Source of the DNA: an uncultured Cardiobacterium sp.
Lineage (GTDB): Bacteria; Pseudomonadota; Gammaproteobacteria; Cardiobacteriales; Cardiobacteriaceae
Direction of reading: 5' to 3'
Length of the DNA stretch: 10,823 nt
Assembly: GCF_938028185.1 (NCBI RefSeq)
Contig: NZ_CALJAH010000055.1
Coordinates: forward strand, 1 to 10,823
Positions within the stretch are counted from its first letter, which is position 1, and each line of letters begins with the position of its first letter. Position numbers and translations under genes: made by a program. The notes under the pieces were generated by a model that ran no database searches, had not been told where the DNA came from, and saw nothing but the letters and a program-made list of their open reading frames with translations. Positions 1-7,259 of this stretch are shown one piece after another.

Positions 1-1794
1 TTCGGTACCAGACCAAACTTCTGCCTGAGCGCCGTCCTGGGTGACTACGCGCGGACTGGAAACAATTTCTACGCGACCTTCTGTTTGTAGGGCAGACAAT
101 TCCAAATCCACCAAGAAATCACCACTCAAAATGGACAAACCATAACTTGATGGAGTGCCTGAAGTACCTCCAAGAACCGGCATATTGACACCCAAACGAT
201 TGGACAGATCCGGAATATTTAGCGGACGCGTTCCATTCACAATATCTGTAGCCAGACTGGTTGAGGCATTGCTAGTTCCACTTCCCGTAATCAGCTTGCT
301 GTTGCTGCGGTTAATGAAAGAAACACCGAAACGAGCACCCAAGTCACGGGCGTAATTATCTTCTGTCAGCACAATACGGGAATCTATCAGCACCTGTTTG
401 ACTGGTTTATCCAGTTCGGCAACCAGCTCACGTACAGCCTGAATCTTTTCCGGAATATCGTTCACAATCAGGGTATTCGTTCTTTCATCTACAGATACCG
501 AACCTTTGTCAGAAAGAATGGAATCCACATTATTGGATAATCCGTTAGTGTTGGTTGCACGGACATTATTTTTTGCCTCATCAATCAATTTTTTGAGGTC
601 CGTAGCCCGCGCAAACTGTACCTGAATACGGTCAATACGTGTTGGCGTCAGGCTTCTTTTTTCTTCCAATGTGCGCAATATCGTTAATTCAGAGGTTCTT
701 AATTCCTCGAGTGTCGCCACATAAATAACATCACCGCTTTGACGTTTATCCAGCCCTTTGGTCTTCATAATAATGTCTAAAGCCTGATCCCAAGGCACAT
801 TATCCAGACGTAAGGTAATATTGCCCGTTACACCATCACTGACTACGATATTGTTATGGGTAAACTCGGCAATAATTTGCAGAACCGCACGAACTTCAAT
901 ATCTTGGAAGTTCAAAGATAACGGCTCCCCTTTATAGTGTTTACCACTACCAAAACCAAGCATTTCCTGCACTTTTCGATCTTGGGCATTTTGTGCCGGT
1001 TTCATTACCTCAATGGTGTAGGTATTACCACTCTGATAACTGACAAACTCAAACGGGTTACCTGCCATATTTAAAGAGACTGTAGCACCACCATTTCCCT
1101 TCTTAATTTCGGCATAGCTGACTGGTGTATTGTAATCTGTTACATCCAGGCGCTTCTGTTCACTATTACTGATTGTGATACCGCGTACATCCGCTATTAC
1201 TTTATTGCCATCTTTGCGGACATTCACGACTGTATCGGGTGATGGCAAATTAAAGGTAAAGGCAGCTCGGCCATTAGAAGTGCGACGAAATTCCGGCGCA
1301 AGGGCACTGGCGGAATTAACACCTTTGCCAATGGTAGCAGTACCTTTGCCAACAGTAACCATTTGTGGATTAACAGCTCCCCTAAATCCGGCAGCCGGAG
1401 CAGCTGGCGTTTTGACAGCAAGAGCTCCTTTAGGAGCGGCTTTCGAACCAGGCATTACATTTACTATGACATCCTGCCCTTGCTGGCTGACATTATAATT
1501 CATCGGTGAAGACAAATTAATAACAGCACGGGTGCGTCCTTGTCCCGGAATGACATCCACATTATAAATTCCATTAGAAGCCACATCTACACCACGGGAT
1601 TTCATGGAAGATGTTGTATTGGGGAAATCCAGAACAATAGAAGAATCGGTATTGAATGCTGTAGGCTTAACCCCTGCATTTTTAAATACGAGTTGATACC
1701 CGCCAGCAGCACTACCATGTTCAACACCGCTAATAGCTGCCGCATATAAACTTGAGGACAACAGCAACAAGCTTCCAGTAAAGATATGTTTCAT
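1..1794 (-). CDS. pilQ: Type IV pilus secretin PilQ (3' end outside window)
   Basis: This is the outer-membrane secretin through which the type IV pilus passes. The frame is open for 598 codons from ATG at 1794 to the left edge, so the C-terminus (roughly the last 100-130 residues by family length) is missing. Visible parts in order: signal peptide ending near residue 20 (hydrophobic run, then YAAA); AMIN domain about 25-113; a Lys/Ala/Pro/Gly-rich linker about 115-160; second AMIN-like domain about 168-263; secretin N0/STN domain about 287-363 (YKGEPLSLNFQDIEV onward); N1 domain about 380-467 (ending VAELDKPVKQVLID); start of the secretin core with DLELSALQTEGRVEIVSSPR near 565-583. Two AMIN domains before N0 are typical of PilQ rather than GspD. 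The start follows the pilP stop by 22 nt with a modest AGAGG upstream; an ATG 8 nt further up is out of frame and stops at once. It is the last visible gene of the pilMNOPQ operon. Confidence 0.97.
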   Translation of the reverse strand, partial: MKHIFTGSLLLLSSSLYAAAISGVEHGSAAGGYQLVFKNAGVKPTAFNTDSSIVLDFPNTTSSMKSRGVDVASNGIYNVDVIPGQGRTRAVINLSSPMNYNVSQQGQDVIVNVMPGSKAAPKGALAVKTPAAPAAGFRGAVNPQMVTVGKGTATIGKGVNSASALAPEFRRTSNGRAAFTFNLPSPDTVVNVRKDGNKVIADVRGITISNSEQKRLDVTDYNTPVSYAEIKKGNGGATVSLNMAGNPFEFVSYQSGNTYTIEVMKPAQNAQDRKVQEMLGFGSGKHYKGEPLSLNFQDIEVRAVLQIIAEFTHNNIVVSDGVTGNITLRLDNVPWDQALDIIMKTKGLDKRQSGDVIYVATLEELRTSELTILRTLEEKRSLTPTRIDRIQVQFARATDLKKLIDEAKNNVRATNTNGLSNNVDSILSDKGSVSVDERTNTLIVNDIPEKIQAVRELVAELDKPVKQVLIDSRIVLTEDNYARDLGARFGVSFINRSNSKLITGSGTSNASTSLATDIVNGTRPLNIPDLSNRLGVNMPVLGGTSGTPSSYGLSILSGDFLVDLELSALQTEGRVEIVSSPRVVTQDGAQAEVWSGTE

Positions 1795-1816
1795 AATTCC
1801 ATAACCTCTGTAAAAA

Positions 1817-2392
1817 TCAATAAGTAAAGAGTTCTAAAATGGCCATCCGGTTCTGCCACCCGCGTGGAACTTTAAATTTTTCACGAACCATAATGTGATC
1901 AGGTTTGATAGAAATTATCAGACCATTATTTTTACCCATATATTCACCTTGCATAGTATTAACAATACCTGCATCGGGGGTCTGAATCAGTGCAGCACGT
2001 CTCTGATTCTTATTCACAACCGTGCCTACCATTGATAATTGACCCAAATCGTAATTTTCTAGGAAATATTTGGTATGTGGTACTGGTGCGCCATCACCAC
2101 AACTATCATCAGCACATGTATCTTGTTTTTCATCTACCGGAGCCTTTGCATCTACCACGAAAGGCTTCAATGCAAAAGGATCAGTATTCTCGGATTGATA
2201 CGCATAGGGAACATATTCCTTGTTTGCTGGCAAGGGACCAAGATCAAGATTGGGACTCGGTTTTACGGTCTCGGATGTCTCCTGTATAAACTGCGCCACT
2301 TCTGATTCAGGACTGCCATTCATAAAGCCCGTTGATAGACACACAACAAGAGATAAACCGACTGCCTTGCACAAGATTGTCTTATTTGGCAT
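1817..2392 (-). CDS. pilP: Type IV pilus inner-membrane/periplasmic alignment protein PilP
   Basis: PilP connects the PilN/PilO inner-membrane pair to the periplasmic domains of the PilQ secretin. The product is 191 aa. Residues 1-23 look like a signal sequence. A flexible Pro-rich linker (about 40-105) carries the conserved YQSENTDPF stretch (65-73), and the C-terminal beta-domain (about 106-191) begins with LENYDLGQLSMVGT, matching the family's L-x-MVGT core. PilP is normally a lipoprotein, but the only candidate lipidation site here is Cys18 in LVVC, which lacks the usual Gly/Ala/Ser at -1, so lipidation is uncertain. Cys93 and Cys97 sit close together in the linker. I chose the ATG at 2392 over the one at 2407: GGAGAGGG lies 5 nt upstream of it, and the upstream ATG overlaps that site and has no good one of its own. 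The gene overlaps the end of pilO by 11 nt. Confidence 0.93.
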   Translation of the reverse strand: MPNKTILCKAVGLSLVVCLSTGFMNGSPESEVAQFIQETSETVKPSPNLDLGPLPANKEYVPYAYQSENTDPFALKPFVVDAKAPVDEKQDTCADDSCGDGAPVPHTKYFLENYDLGQLSMVGTVVNKNQRRAALIQTPDAGIVNTMQGEYMGKNNGLIISIKPDHIMVREKFKVPRGWQNRMAILELFTY

Positions 2393-3032
2393 TTTGACCC
2401 TCTCCATTGCTGGTTAGTTGTTCCAAATTTTTCTTTAAAAACTCATCCAGGTCTACGTTGTAAACATAGGTCTGTAACTGGCTCTCAATAGTTAATTTAT
2501 TAGGATCATTGTCTGCTATTTTGATAGACATATCAGAAACATTCATGATACGCTGCAATGCTGACATTCTCCCTGTAAATTTAGCAAAATTGGTATATTG
2601 TGTATCGGCTTTCAGTTTTACCGGTTTAATATTGTAATAAGGCTGTTTTATATCAACATCTGGCCTGACAAAAGAATCAAAAATAATACCATTATCTACG
2701 CCAGCGACGTAAACGCTATCAATAAGATCAGGAACCTCATCATCTGAAGGCAAATATTCAAGCAATGATCTCAATACTCCAACCAATGCCTCCGTTCTTT
2801 CTTGATATTTGGGGAGATCCTGTTGATATTGATAAAGCACTTTATATTTGTCTTTTAACTCGGTAATTTTTGCATTATGAGTATCTTGTTCTTCAACCAA
2901 AGGTTGTCTAAAGAACTTGTTATAAACAAATGCCATCAATCCTACGATAATTACCCAGCATATAATCTTGTAATAAACGGGCCATGTACCAGGATTACTG
3001 GTATCTAGCTGTGAGGGTGATACAAATTTCAT
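2382..3032 (-). CDS. pilO: Type IV pilus inner-membrane alignment protein PilO
   Basis: PilO is a bitopic inner-membrane protein that pairs with PilN and, with PilP, bridges the cytoplasmic PilM ring and the PilQ secretin. The product is 216 aa, close to the family's usual ~205-215. It has a short cytoplasmic N-terminus (1-20), one membrane segment about 21-39 (IICWVIIVGLMAFVY), a charged helical coiled-coil stretch about 45-90, the typical LPSDDEVPDL turn at 94-103, and then a ferredoxin-like periplasmic domain to about 195 with a charged tail. Its ATG overlaps the pilN stop as ATGA (4 nt), which implies translational coupling. Base composition is distinctly AT-rich (37% GC in a 60-base sample at 2,401-2,460) compared with the genes right of 5,028. 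Confidence 0.95.
   Translation of the reverse strand: MKFVSPSQLDTSNPGTWPVYYKIICWVIIVGLMAFVYNKFFRQPLVEEQDTHNAKITELKDKYKVLYQYQQDLPKYQERTEALVGVLRSLLEYLPSDDEVPDLIDSVYVAGVDNGIIFDSFVRPDVDIKQPYYNIKPVKLKADTQYTNFAKFTGRMSALQRIMNVSDMSIKIADNDPNKLTIESQLQTYVYNVDLDEFLKKNLEQLTSNGEGQNAK
2398..2405 (-). promoter_or_regulatory. pilP ribosome binding site
   Basis: GGAGAGGG on the minus strand, 5 nt before the ATG at 2392 and inside the 3' end of pilO. It decides the pilP start, because the alternative ATG at 2407 overlaps this element. Confidence 0.7.
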
Positions 3033-3619
3033 CCCTGACCTCCTTCAACTTTAGGATTACGTTTGACATCTATATGAACCGTAAACTGTTTAACTTCACT
3101 TCCTTCAGGAACGGTAAAACTATTGTTTTTTACTGCAGTAACAATATTCTCAATAGATGCCTTGGAAAAATATTGGAACTTTTCCATATTACGAATAAAT
3201 TGAGCGACTCCACTATCATTACTGGCAACCCCGGTAATAACAACTTTTCCTGCCTGATAATTAATAGAACTTAAAAATACCGTCTCCGGTGTATGTTGAG
3301 CAATATAGTCCAACATTTCCGTCGCCAGTCCACGCTCCGCCTGCAAGCCCTGAATAACATCAATTTGTAAATTAACTTGCCTGTTGAGTTCTTGTAAGCG
3401 TTTAACTTCAGTTTCAGCAGTAGAAAGTTTATTTATATTTTCTTCCAGTTGACTAATTGCCGATTTCTGTTCTTCAATATAATTGGTTTGCTGCCAATAA
3501 TCAGCACCTAACGCAGCTGCGCAAAGGAAAACGATGCCAAAACTTGCATAGGTGAAGTTTTTCTTCTGTTCGTCGCGACGTTGTTCACGCCACGGTTGTA
3601 GGTTAAATTTTCTAGCCAT
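3029..3619 (-). CDS. pilN: Type IV pilus inner-membrane alignment protein PilN
   Basis: PilN is a bitopic inner-membrane protein whose cytoplasmic N-terminal tail docks into PilM while its periplasmic part pairs with PilO. The product is 196 aa. The N-terminus contains FNLQPWREQRR (5-15), a clear version of the family's IN-L-PWRE PilM-binding motif. One membrane segment follows (about 23-39), then a long charged helical coiled coil (about 44-95), then a small alpha/beta domain (about 100-190) with the PETVFLSSI / VVITGVASN pattern usual for PilN. The start codon overlaps the last base of the pilM stop (TAATG). Composition is uneven: a 60-base stretch at 3,421-3,480 is only about 27% GC. Confidence 0.96.
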   Translation of the reverse strand: MARKFNLQPWREQRRDEQKKNFTYASFGIVFLCAAALGADYWQQTNYIEEQKSAISQLEENINKLSTAETEVKRLQELNRQVNLQIDVIQGLQAERGLATEMLDYIAQHTPETVFLSSINYQAGKVVITGVASNDSGVAQFIRNMEKFQYFSKASIENIVTAVKNNSFTVPEGSEVKQFTVHIDVKRNPKVEGGQG

Positions 3620-4656
3620 TAGTTTGTGCCTTCCATCGCCAAGCCTATTGCCAAGGCATGATTGATTCCAGACTGCAACGTATCATCAGAACGTTGTGAG
3701 CCTGACAGCTTGATATAAGGAGCCAGATTCAGCAATCTAATCGTGTGCGAAACGTTTGCAGCACCCAGTGCATCCACGAAACCGGTCAGTCTTGCACCAC
3801 CACCAGTCAGATAAATGGCTTTTATTGGTTCGGGATTTTCTGTGACATTGTTTGCTTCGTAGAAGTCCAACGCCAAATGAAGCTGTTCGGAAAAAGTCTG
3901 TACATAGGGCGTCAATACCAAATCTCTGTACTCATCGCCAAAGCTGTGGCCAATTTTGCGGTTTTCTGCAGATTCGGCATCAATATCAAAGACGTCCATG
4001 ATAATTTCATTGACCGTATTGCCGCCAATTTGCTGTTCACGGCTGAACAGCAGTTCGCTGCCTTTACAGACATAGAAACGGCTGCGGCTGAAGCCAATAT
4101 CAATCAGCATGATGCGGTCGTTTTTGCCGACATCATTCTTGGCGACATATTTCAATACGCGGGTAAAAGCGAAGGCATCAACATCTACCTGTGGCTTGCT
4201 GAAGTTTTTTGGCAATTTGTTCAGGAGTGCCGTCTTGTCATCCGCAACATCGCGACGTACCACAACTGCCAAACGCGTTCCTTTTTTGTTCGGCACTTCA
4301 TCGAAGTCAAAATAGACTTGATCCATGCCGAAAGGAATGGCGTCATTCAGTTCCAGCTCTACTGCACCTTCCAGCTCATTGCCACGCAGGGAGGATGCTA
4401 CATTAACCTCACGCATGATAACGTCGCCGGTATTGACGTGCAGAACCACCTGCCCGTTTTTCAGCCCTTGTTTTTTCAGGATGTTTGCAACAAGTGTACT
4501 CAGCGTTGCCCGGTCACGCTGTTGGCGCACATCTGGCGGGATCACTTCGTAAGCGAGGTGATTGGCGGTAAATGCCTTGCCCGACTGTTTGACCTTGGCA
4601 ACCTTGATGCTGTATTGCCCGATATCTACCCCGATAATCTCAGGTTTTCCCAACAT
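3619..4656 (-). CDS. pilM: Type IV pilus assembly actin-like ATPase PilM
   Basis: PilM is a cytoplasmic FtsA/actin-like protein that binds nucleotide and the PilN tail, forming the cytoplasmic ring of the pilus alignment complex. The product is 345 aa. Actin-fold motifs are visible: phosphate-1 GVDIGQYSIKVAKV (9-22), phosphate-2 LIDIGFSRSRF (184-194), and the adenosine motif YLTGGGAR (282-289). The middle carries the family's ELNDAIPFGMDQVYFDF region. The start at 4656 is supported by AAGGAG 8 nt upstream and by the typical opening MLGKPEIIGVDIG. The frame is open further up to 4722, but that stretch encodes a low-quality Arg/Pro-rich segment from a repeat-like patch. pilM heads the pilMNOPQ operon after a 371-nt gap from rseP. 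GC in two samples is 45-48%, between that of pilN-pilP and the housekeeping genes. Confidence 0.97.
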   Translation of the reverse strand: MLGKPEIIGVDIGQYSIKVAKVKQSGKAFTANHLAYEVIPPDVRQQRDRATLSTLVANILKKQGLKNGQVVLHVNTGDVIMREVNVASSLRGNELEGAVELELNDAIPFGMDQVYFDFDEVPNKKGTRLAVVVRRDVADDKTALLNKLPKNFSKPQVDVDAFAFTRVLKYVAKNDVGKNDRIMLIDIGFSRSRFYVCKGSELLFSREQQIGGNTVNEIIMDVFDIDAESAENRKIGHSFGDEYRDLVLTPYVQTFSEQLHLALDFYEANNVTENPEPIKAIYLTGGGARLTGFVDALGAANVSHTIRLLNLAPYIKLSGSQRSDDTLQSGINHALAIGLAMEGTN

Positions 4657-4664
4657 ATATTTAA

Positions 4665-4670
4665 CTCCTT
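4665..4670 (-). promoter_or_regulatory. pilM ribosome binding site
   Basis: AAGGAG on the minus strand, 8 nt before the ATG at 4656. It decides the pilM start against in-frame upstream codons up to 4722. Confidence 0.75.
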
Positions 4671-4675
4671 TTAAG

Positions 4676-4711
4676 CCTGCCGGGATGTCCTGCCGCCAGC
4701 GGGATGCTGGC
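4676..4711. repeat. GC-rich patch of short direct and inverted repeats upstream of pilM
   Basis: Read on the plus strand, the heptamer CCTGCCG occurs at 4676-4682 and 4689-4695, and CGGGATG at 4681-4687 and 4700-4706. GCCAGC (4695-4700) and GCTGGC (4706-4711) form a 6-bp hairpin with loop GGGAT. The patch is far more GC-rich than the leader around it. It may be one copy of an interspersed REP-like repeat or a 5'-UTR structure; a single copy cannot settle which. Confidence 0.45.
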
Positions 4712-4899
4712 AGTTCGTGCAATCACGGCAGTCTTCAAACGTCTTATCTAAATCCCATGCTCAATTTATCCGTTTTCTGAACAAAAATCAATATTTGGTT
4801 AGTCTTTTCTTAAGCATTTTGCAATGTGGCTGCAAAGTGTGTTGAAAATACTGGTAAAACATCGCGTGTCCAGAAAACAACAAATTTTGCGATTGCGCT

Positions 4900-4927
4900 A
4901 TTGTAACACAAATTTCATGTTTGTCTC
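4900..4927 (-). promoter_or_regulatory. Candidate sigma-70 promoter for pilMNOPQ
   Basis: On the minus strand, GAGACA (4927-4922, 4/6 to TTGACA) is followed after 16 nt by TACAAT (4905-4900, 5/6 to TATAAT). It lies about 245 nt before the pilM ATG, leaving a long leader. A weaker alternative is TTGATT (4791-4786) with ATAAAT or TAAATT about 16-17 nt downstream, nearer pilM. The operon must start somewhere in this gap unless it is read through from rseP, but neither candidate is strong. Confidence 0.35.
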
Positions 4928-4962
4928 CCTTGCAAGGCGCGGTTTTTCTGCCGTATAAGCGT

Positions 4963-4988
4963 TTTTGCCCGCACGAAGGCGGGCAAAA
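4963..4988. other. Perfect 10-bp hairpin downstream of rseP
   Basis: TTTTGCCCGC (4963-4972) and GCGGGCAAAA (4979-4988) pair perfectly across a 6-nt loop, 39 nt past the rseP stop. The U-rich arm comes first and the A-rich arm last whichever strand is read, so no U-tract follows the stem in either direction. That is the reverse of a canonical intrinsic terminator. It could protect the 3' end of the rseP mRNA or assist a Rho-type stop. Confidence 0.5.
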
Positions 4989-5027
4989 TGGTAATGTTTG
5001 GGAAGGGCTGAAGGTTTTTTGCTGTTT

Positions 5028-6383
5028 TTACAGCAGATATTTCCAGAAGTCTTTGAGGACGACGAACCCCATCAACGCATACACCAGCGTCGCCCCGACG
5101 CGCAGCGCCCATTTCATGGTCGTTTCGGAGAGCGGTTTGCCACGTACGGTTTCCAGCGCGTAGAAGACCATGTGGCCGCCGTCCAGCATCGGTACCGGCA
5201 GCAGGTTGATGGCAGCAAGCGAGAGGCTGACCACGCCAAGGAAGTTGAGGAAGATGTCCCAGCCGTAGCGCAGGGTTTTGCCTGCCGCGTCACCGATGGT
5301 GAGCGGTCCGCCGATGTTGTCGAGCGAGATTTTCCCGGCGAACATCCGTCCAAACATATCGTAGGTCAGGCGGACGTAGTAAACGACTTTGTCCCAGCCG
5401 TGACCAAGCGACGCCCACAAGCCGTAGCGCTCTACGGTCTGGTAAGCGGAGACGTCCACCCGCTGCCATTTGACGCCAAGGAAGCCGTGTTCTTGTCCTT
5501 TTTGGTCGGTACGCGAACCGAGTTTGCCGTGCAGGGTTTGTTCGCTGCCCGCGCGCATGACGGTAATGGCGATATCCGCGCCCGGTTTGCCGTCGGCGAT
5601 GACTTTGCCGATGCGGATGAGGTCTTGCGCTTTGCCATTGACGGCGGTAATGCGGTCGTCTTTTGCGATGCCCATTGCGGCCGCCGGACCGTCCGCGATG
5701 GTCTCGGCGACGTTGGCGGGTAGCCATTCGTCAACGAGGTATAGGCCGGTCGCTTCGTCCATTTTCAGCTCGTCGCCCGCACGCAATCCGCTGAGGTCAA
5801 GCGCGAGGATGCGTTCTTCGCCGTCGCGCTGGATGACGAGGTTAACGTCGCTGCGGCGGGGCGCGCCGACCAGTGCGATATGCGCGTCGCTGCTGAGCAG
5901 GATGTCTTTGCCTTCGACCGCGCGTATTTGGTCGCCAACCTGTAATCCCGCTTTGCTGGCGAGGCTGTCCGGTGCGATGTACGCAATTTCCGGGCGCAAG
6001 CCCTGGACGCCGTAGAGGTAGAGGGCGGCGAAGGCGAGAACGGCAAAGAGGAGATTGACCGCAGGTCCGGCAAAGGCGATGAGGAAGCGTTGCCACGCTT
6101 TTTTGGACTGGAAGGTGCGGTGTTTTTCGCCTTCTTCAACCGCTTCGTCGCTGCTCTCGCCCAGCATTTGTACAAAGCCGCCGAGCGGGATAGGGGCGAG
6201 GGTGTAGAGCGTGCCGTCTTTTTTGCCGCGCCAGCTGAGGAAGGGTTTGCCGAAGCCGAGCGAGAATCGGATGATTTTGACGTCGCAGCGGCGTGCGACC
6301 CAGAAGTGTCCCCATTCGTGGATAGTGACGAGGATGCCGATGGTGATGATAAAGCCGAGTATTCCCCAAAGCGCGGGTAACAT
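5028..6383 (-). CDS. rseP: Intramembrane site-2 zinc metalloprotease RseP
   Basis: RseP cuts anti-sigma factor RseA within the inner membrane after DegS cleavage, releasing sigma-E, and also clears remnant signal peptides. The product is 451 aa, matching the family's ~450. Visible parts: membrane segment 1 carrying the zinc motif HEWGH (22-26); the FSLGFGK stretch (40-46); the membrane-associated beta-loop TLAPIPLGGFVQML (61-74); membrane segment 2 about 100-124; two tandem PDZ domains about 128-196 and 215-290; membrane segment 3 about 377-397 leading into NLLPVPMLDGGH (393-404), whose Asp401 is the third zinc ligand; and a last membrane segment about 424-444. AAGGAG lies 9 nt before the ATG. 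It ends the pyrH-frr-uppS-cdsA-rseP run. In many proteobacteria dxr precedes it and bamA follows, but neither is here. Confidence 0.98.
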   Translation of the reverse strand: MLPALWGILGFIITIGILVTIHEWGHFWVARRCDVKIIRFSLGFGKPFLSWRGKKDGTLYTLAPIPLGGFVQMLGESSDEAVEEGEKHRTFQSKKAWQRFLIAFAGPAVNLLFAVLAFAALYLYGVQGLRPEIAYIAPDSLASKAGLQVGDQIRAVEGKDILLSSDAHIALVGAPRRSDVNLVIQRDGEERILALDLSGLRAGDELKMDEATGLYLVDEWLPANVAETIADGPAAAMGIAKDDRITAVNGKAQDLIRIGKVIADGKPGADIAITVMRAGSEQTLHGKLGSRTDQKGQEHGFLGVKWQRVDVSAYQTVERYGLWASLGHGWDKVVYYVRLTYDMFGRMFAGKISLDNIGGPLTIGDAAGKTLRYGWDIFLNFLGVVSLSLAAINLLPVPMLDGGHMVFYALETVRGKPLSETTMKWALRVGATLVYALMGFVVLKDFWKYLL

Positions 6384-6411
6384 TGCCTGCGTCTCCTTGC
6401 AGTGATGGTGT

Positions 6412-7245
<834 letters not shown>

Positions 7246-7259
7246 GGCGTTTTTGTCCG

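Larger units (their letters stand above)
4657..5027. other. Gene-free gap between rseP and pilM
   Basis: This 371-nt stretch lies between the rseP stop and the pilM start. I see no credible gene on either strand. From right to left it holds A/T-rich sequence just after rseP, a perfect 10-bp hairpin (4963-4988), a 10-nt palindrome CCTTGCAAGG (4928-4937), a weak sigma-70 promoter candidate (4900-4927), an AT-rich leader (about 4,733-4,900), and a GC-rich patch of short repeats (4676-4711) before the pilM ribosome binding site. It marks the boundary between the GC-rich and AT-rich halves of the window. Confidence 0.85.

Noticed and set aside
3745..4674. Plus-strand open frame of 309 codons opposite pilM
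   Set aside because: It mirrors pilM in the complementary frame, has no recognisable motif, and has no reason to exist beyond codon bias of pilM.
4657..4722. N-terminal extension of PilM by 22 residues
   Set aside because: The extension covers the GC-rich repeat patch, is not family-like, and the internal ATG at 4656 has an excellent ribosome binding site and the normal PilM N-terminus.
4733..4920. Possible sigma-54 promoter or small RNA in the rseP-pilM gap
   Set aside because: No GG-N10-GC arrangement with the expected flanks was seen on the minus strand, and no isolated promoter-terminator pair that would define a small RNA.
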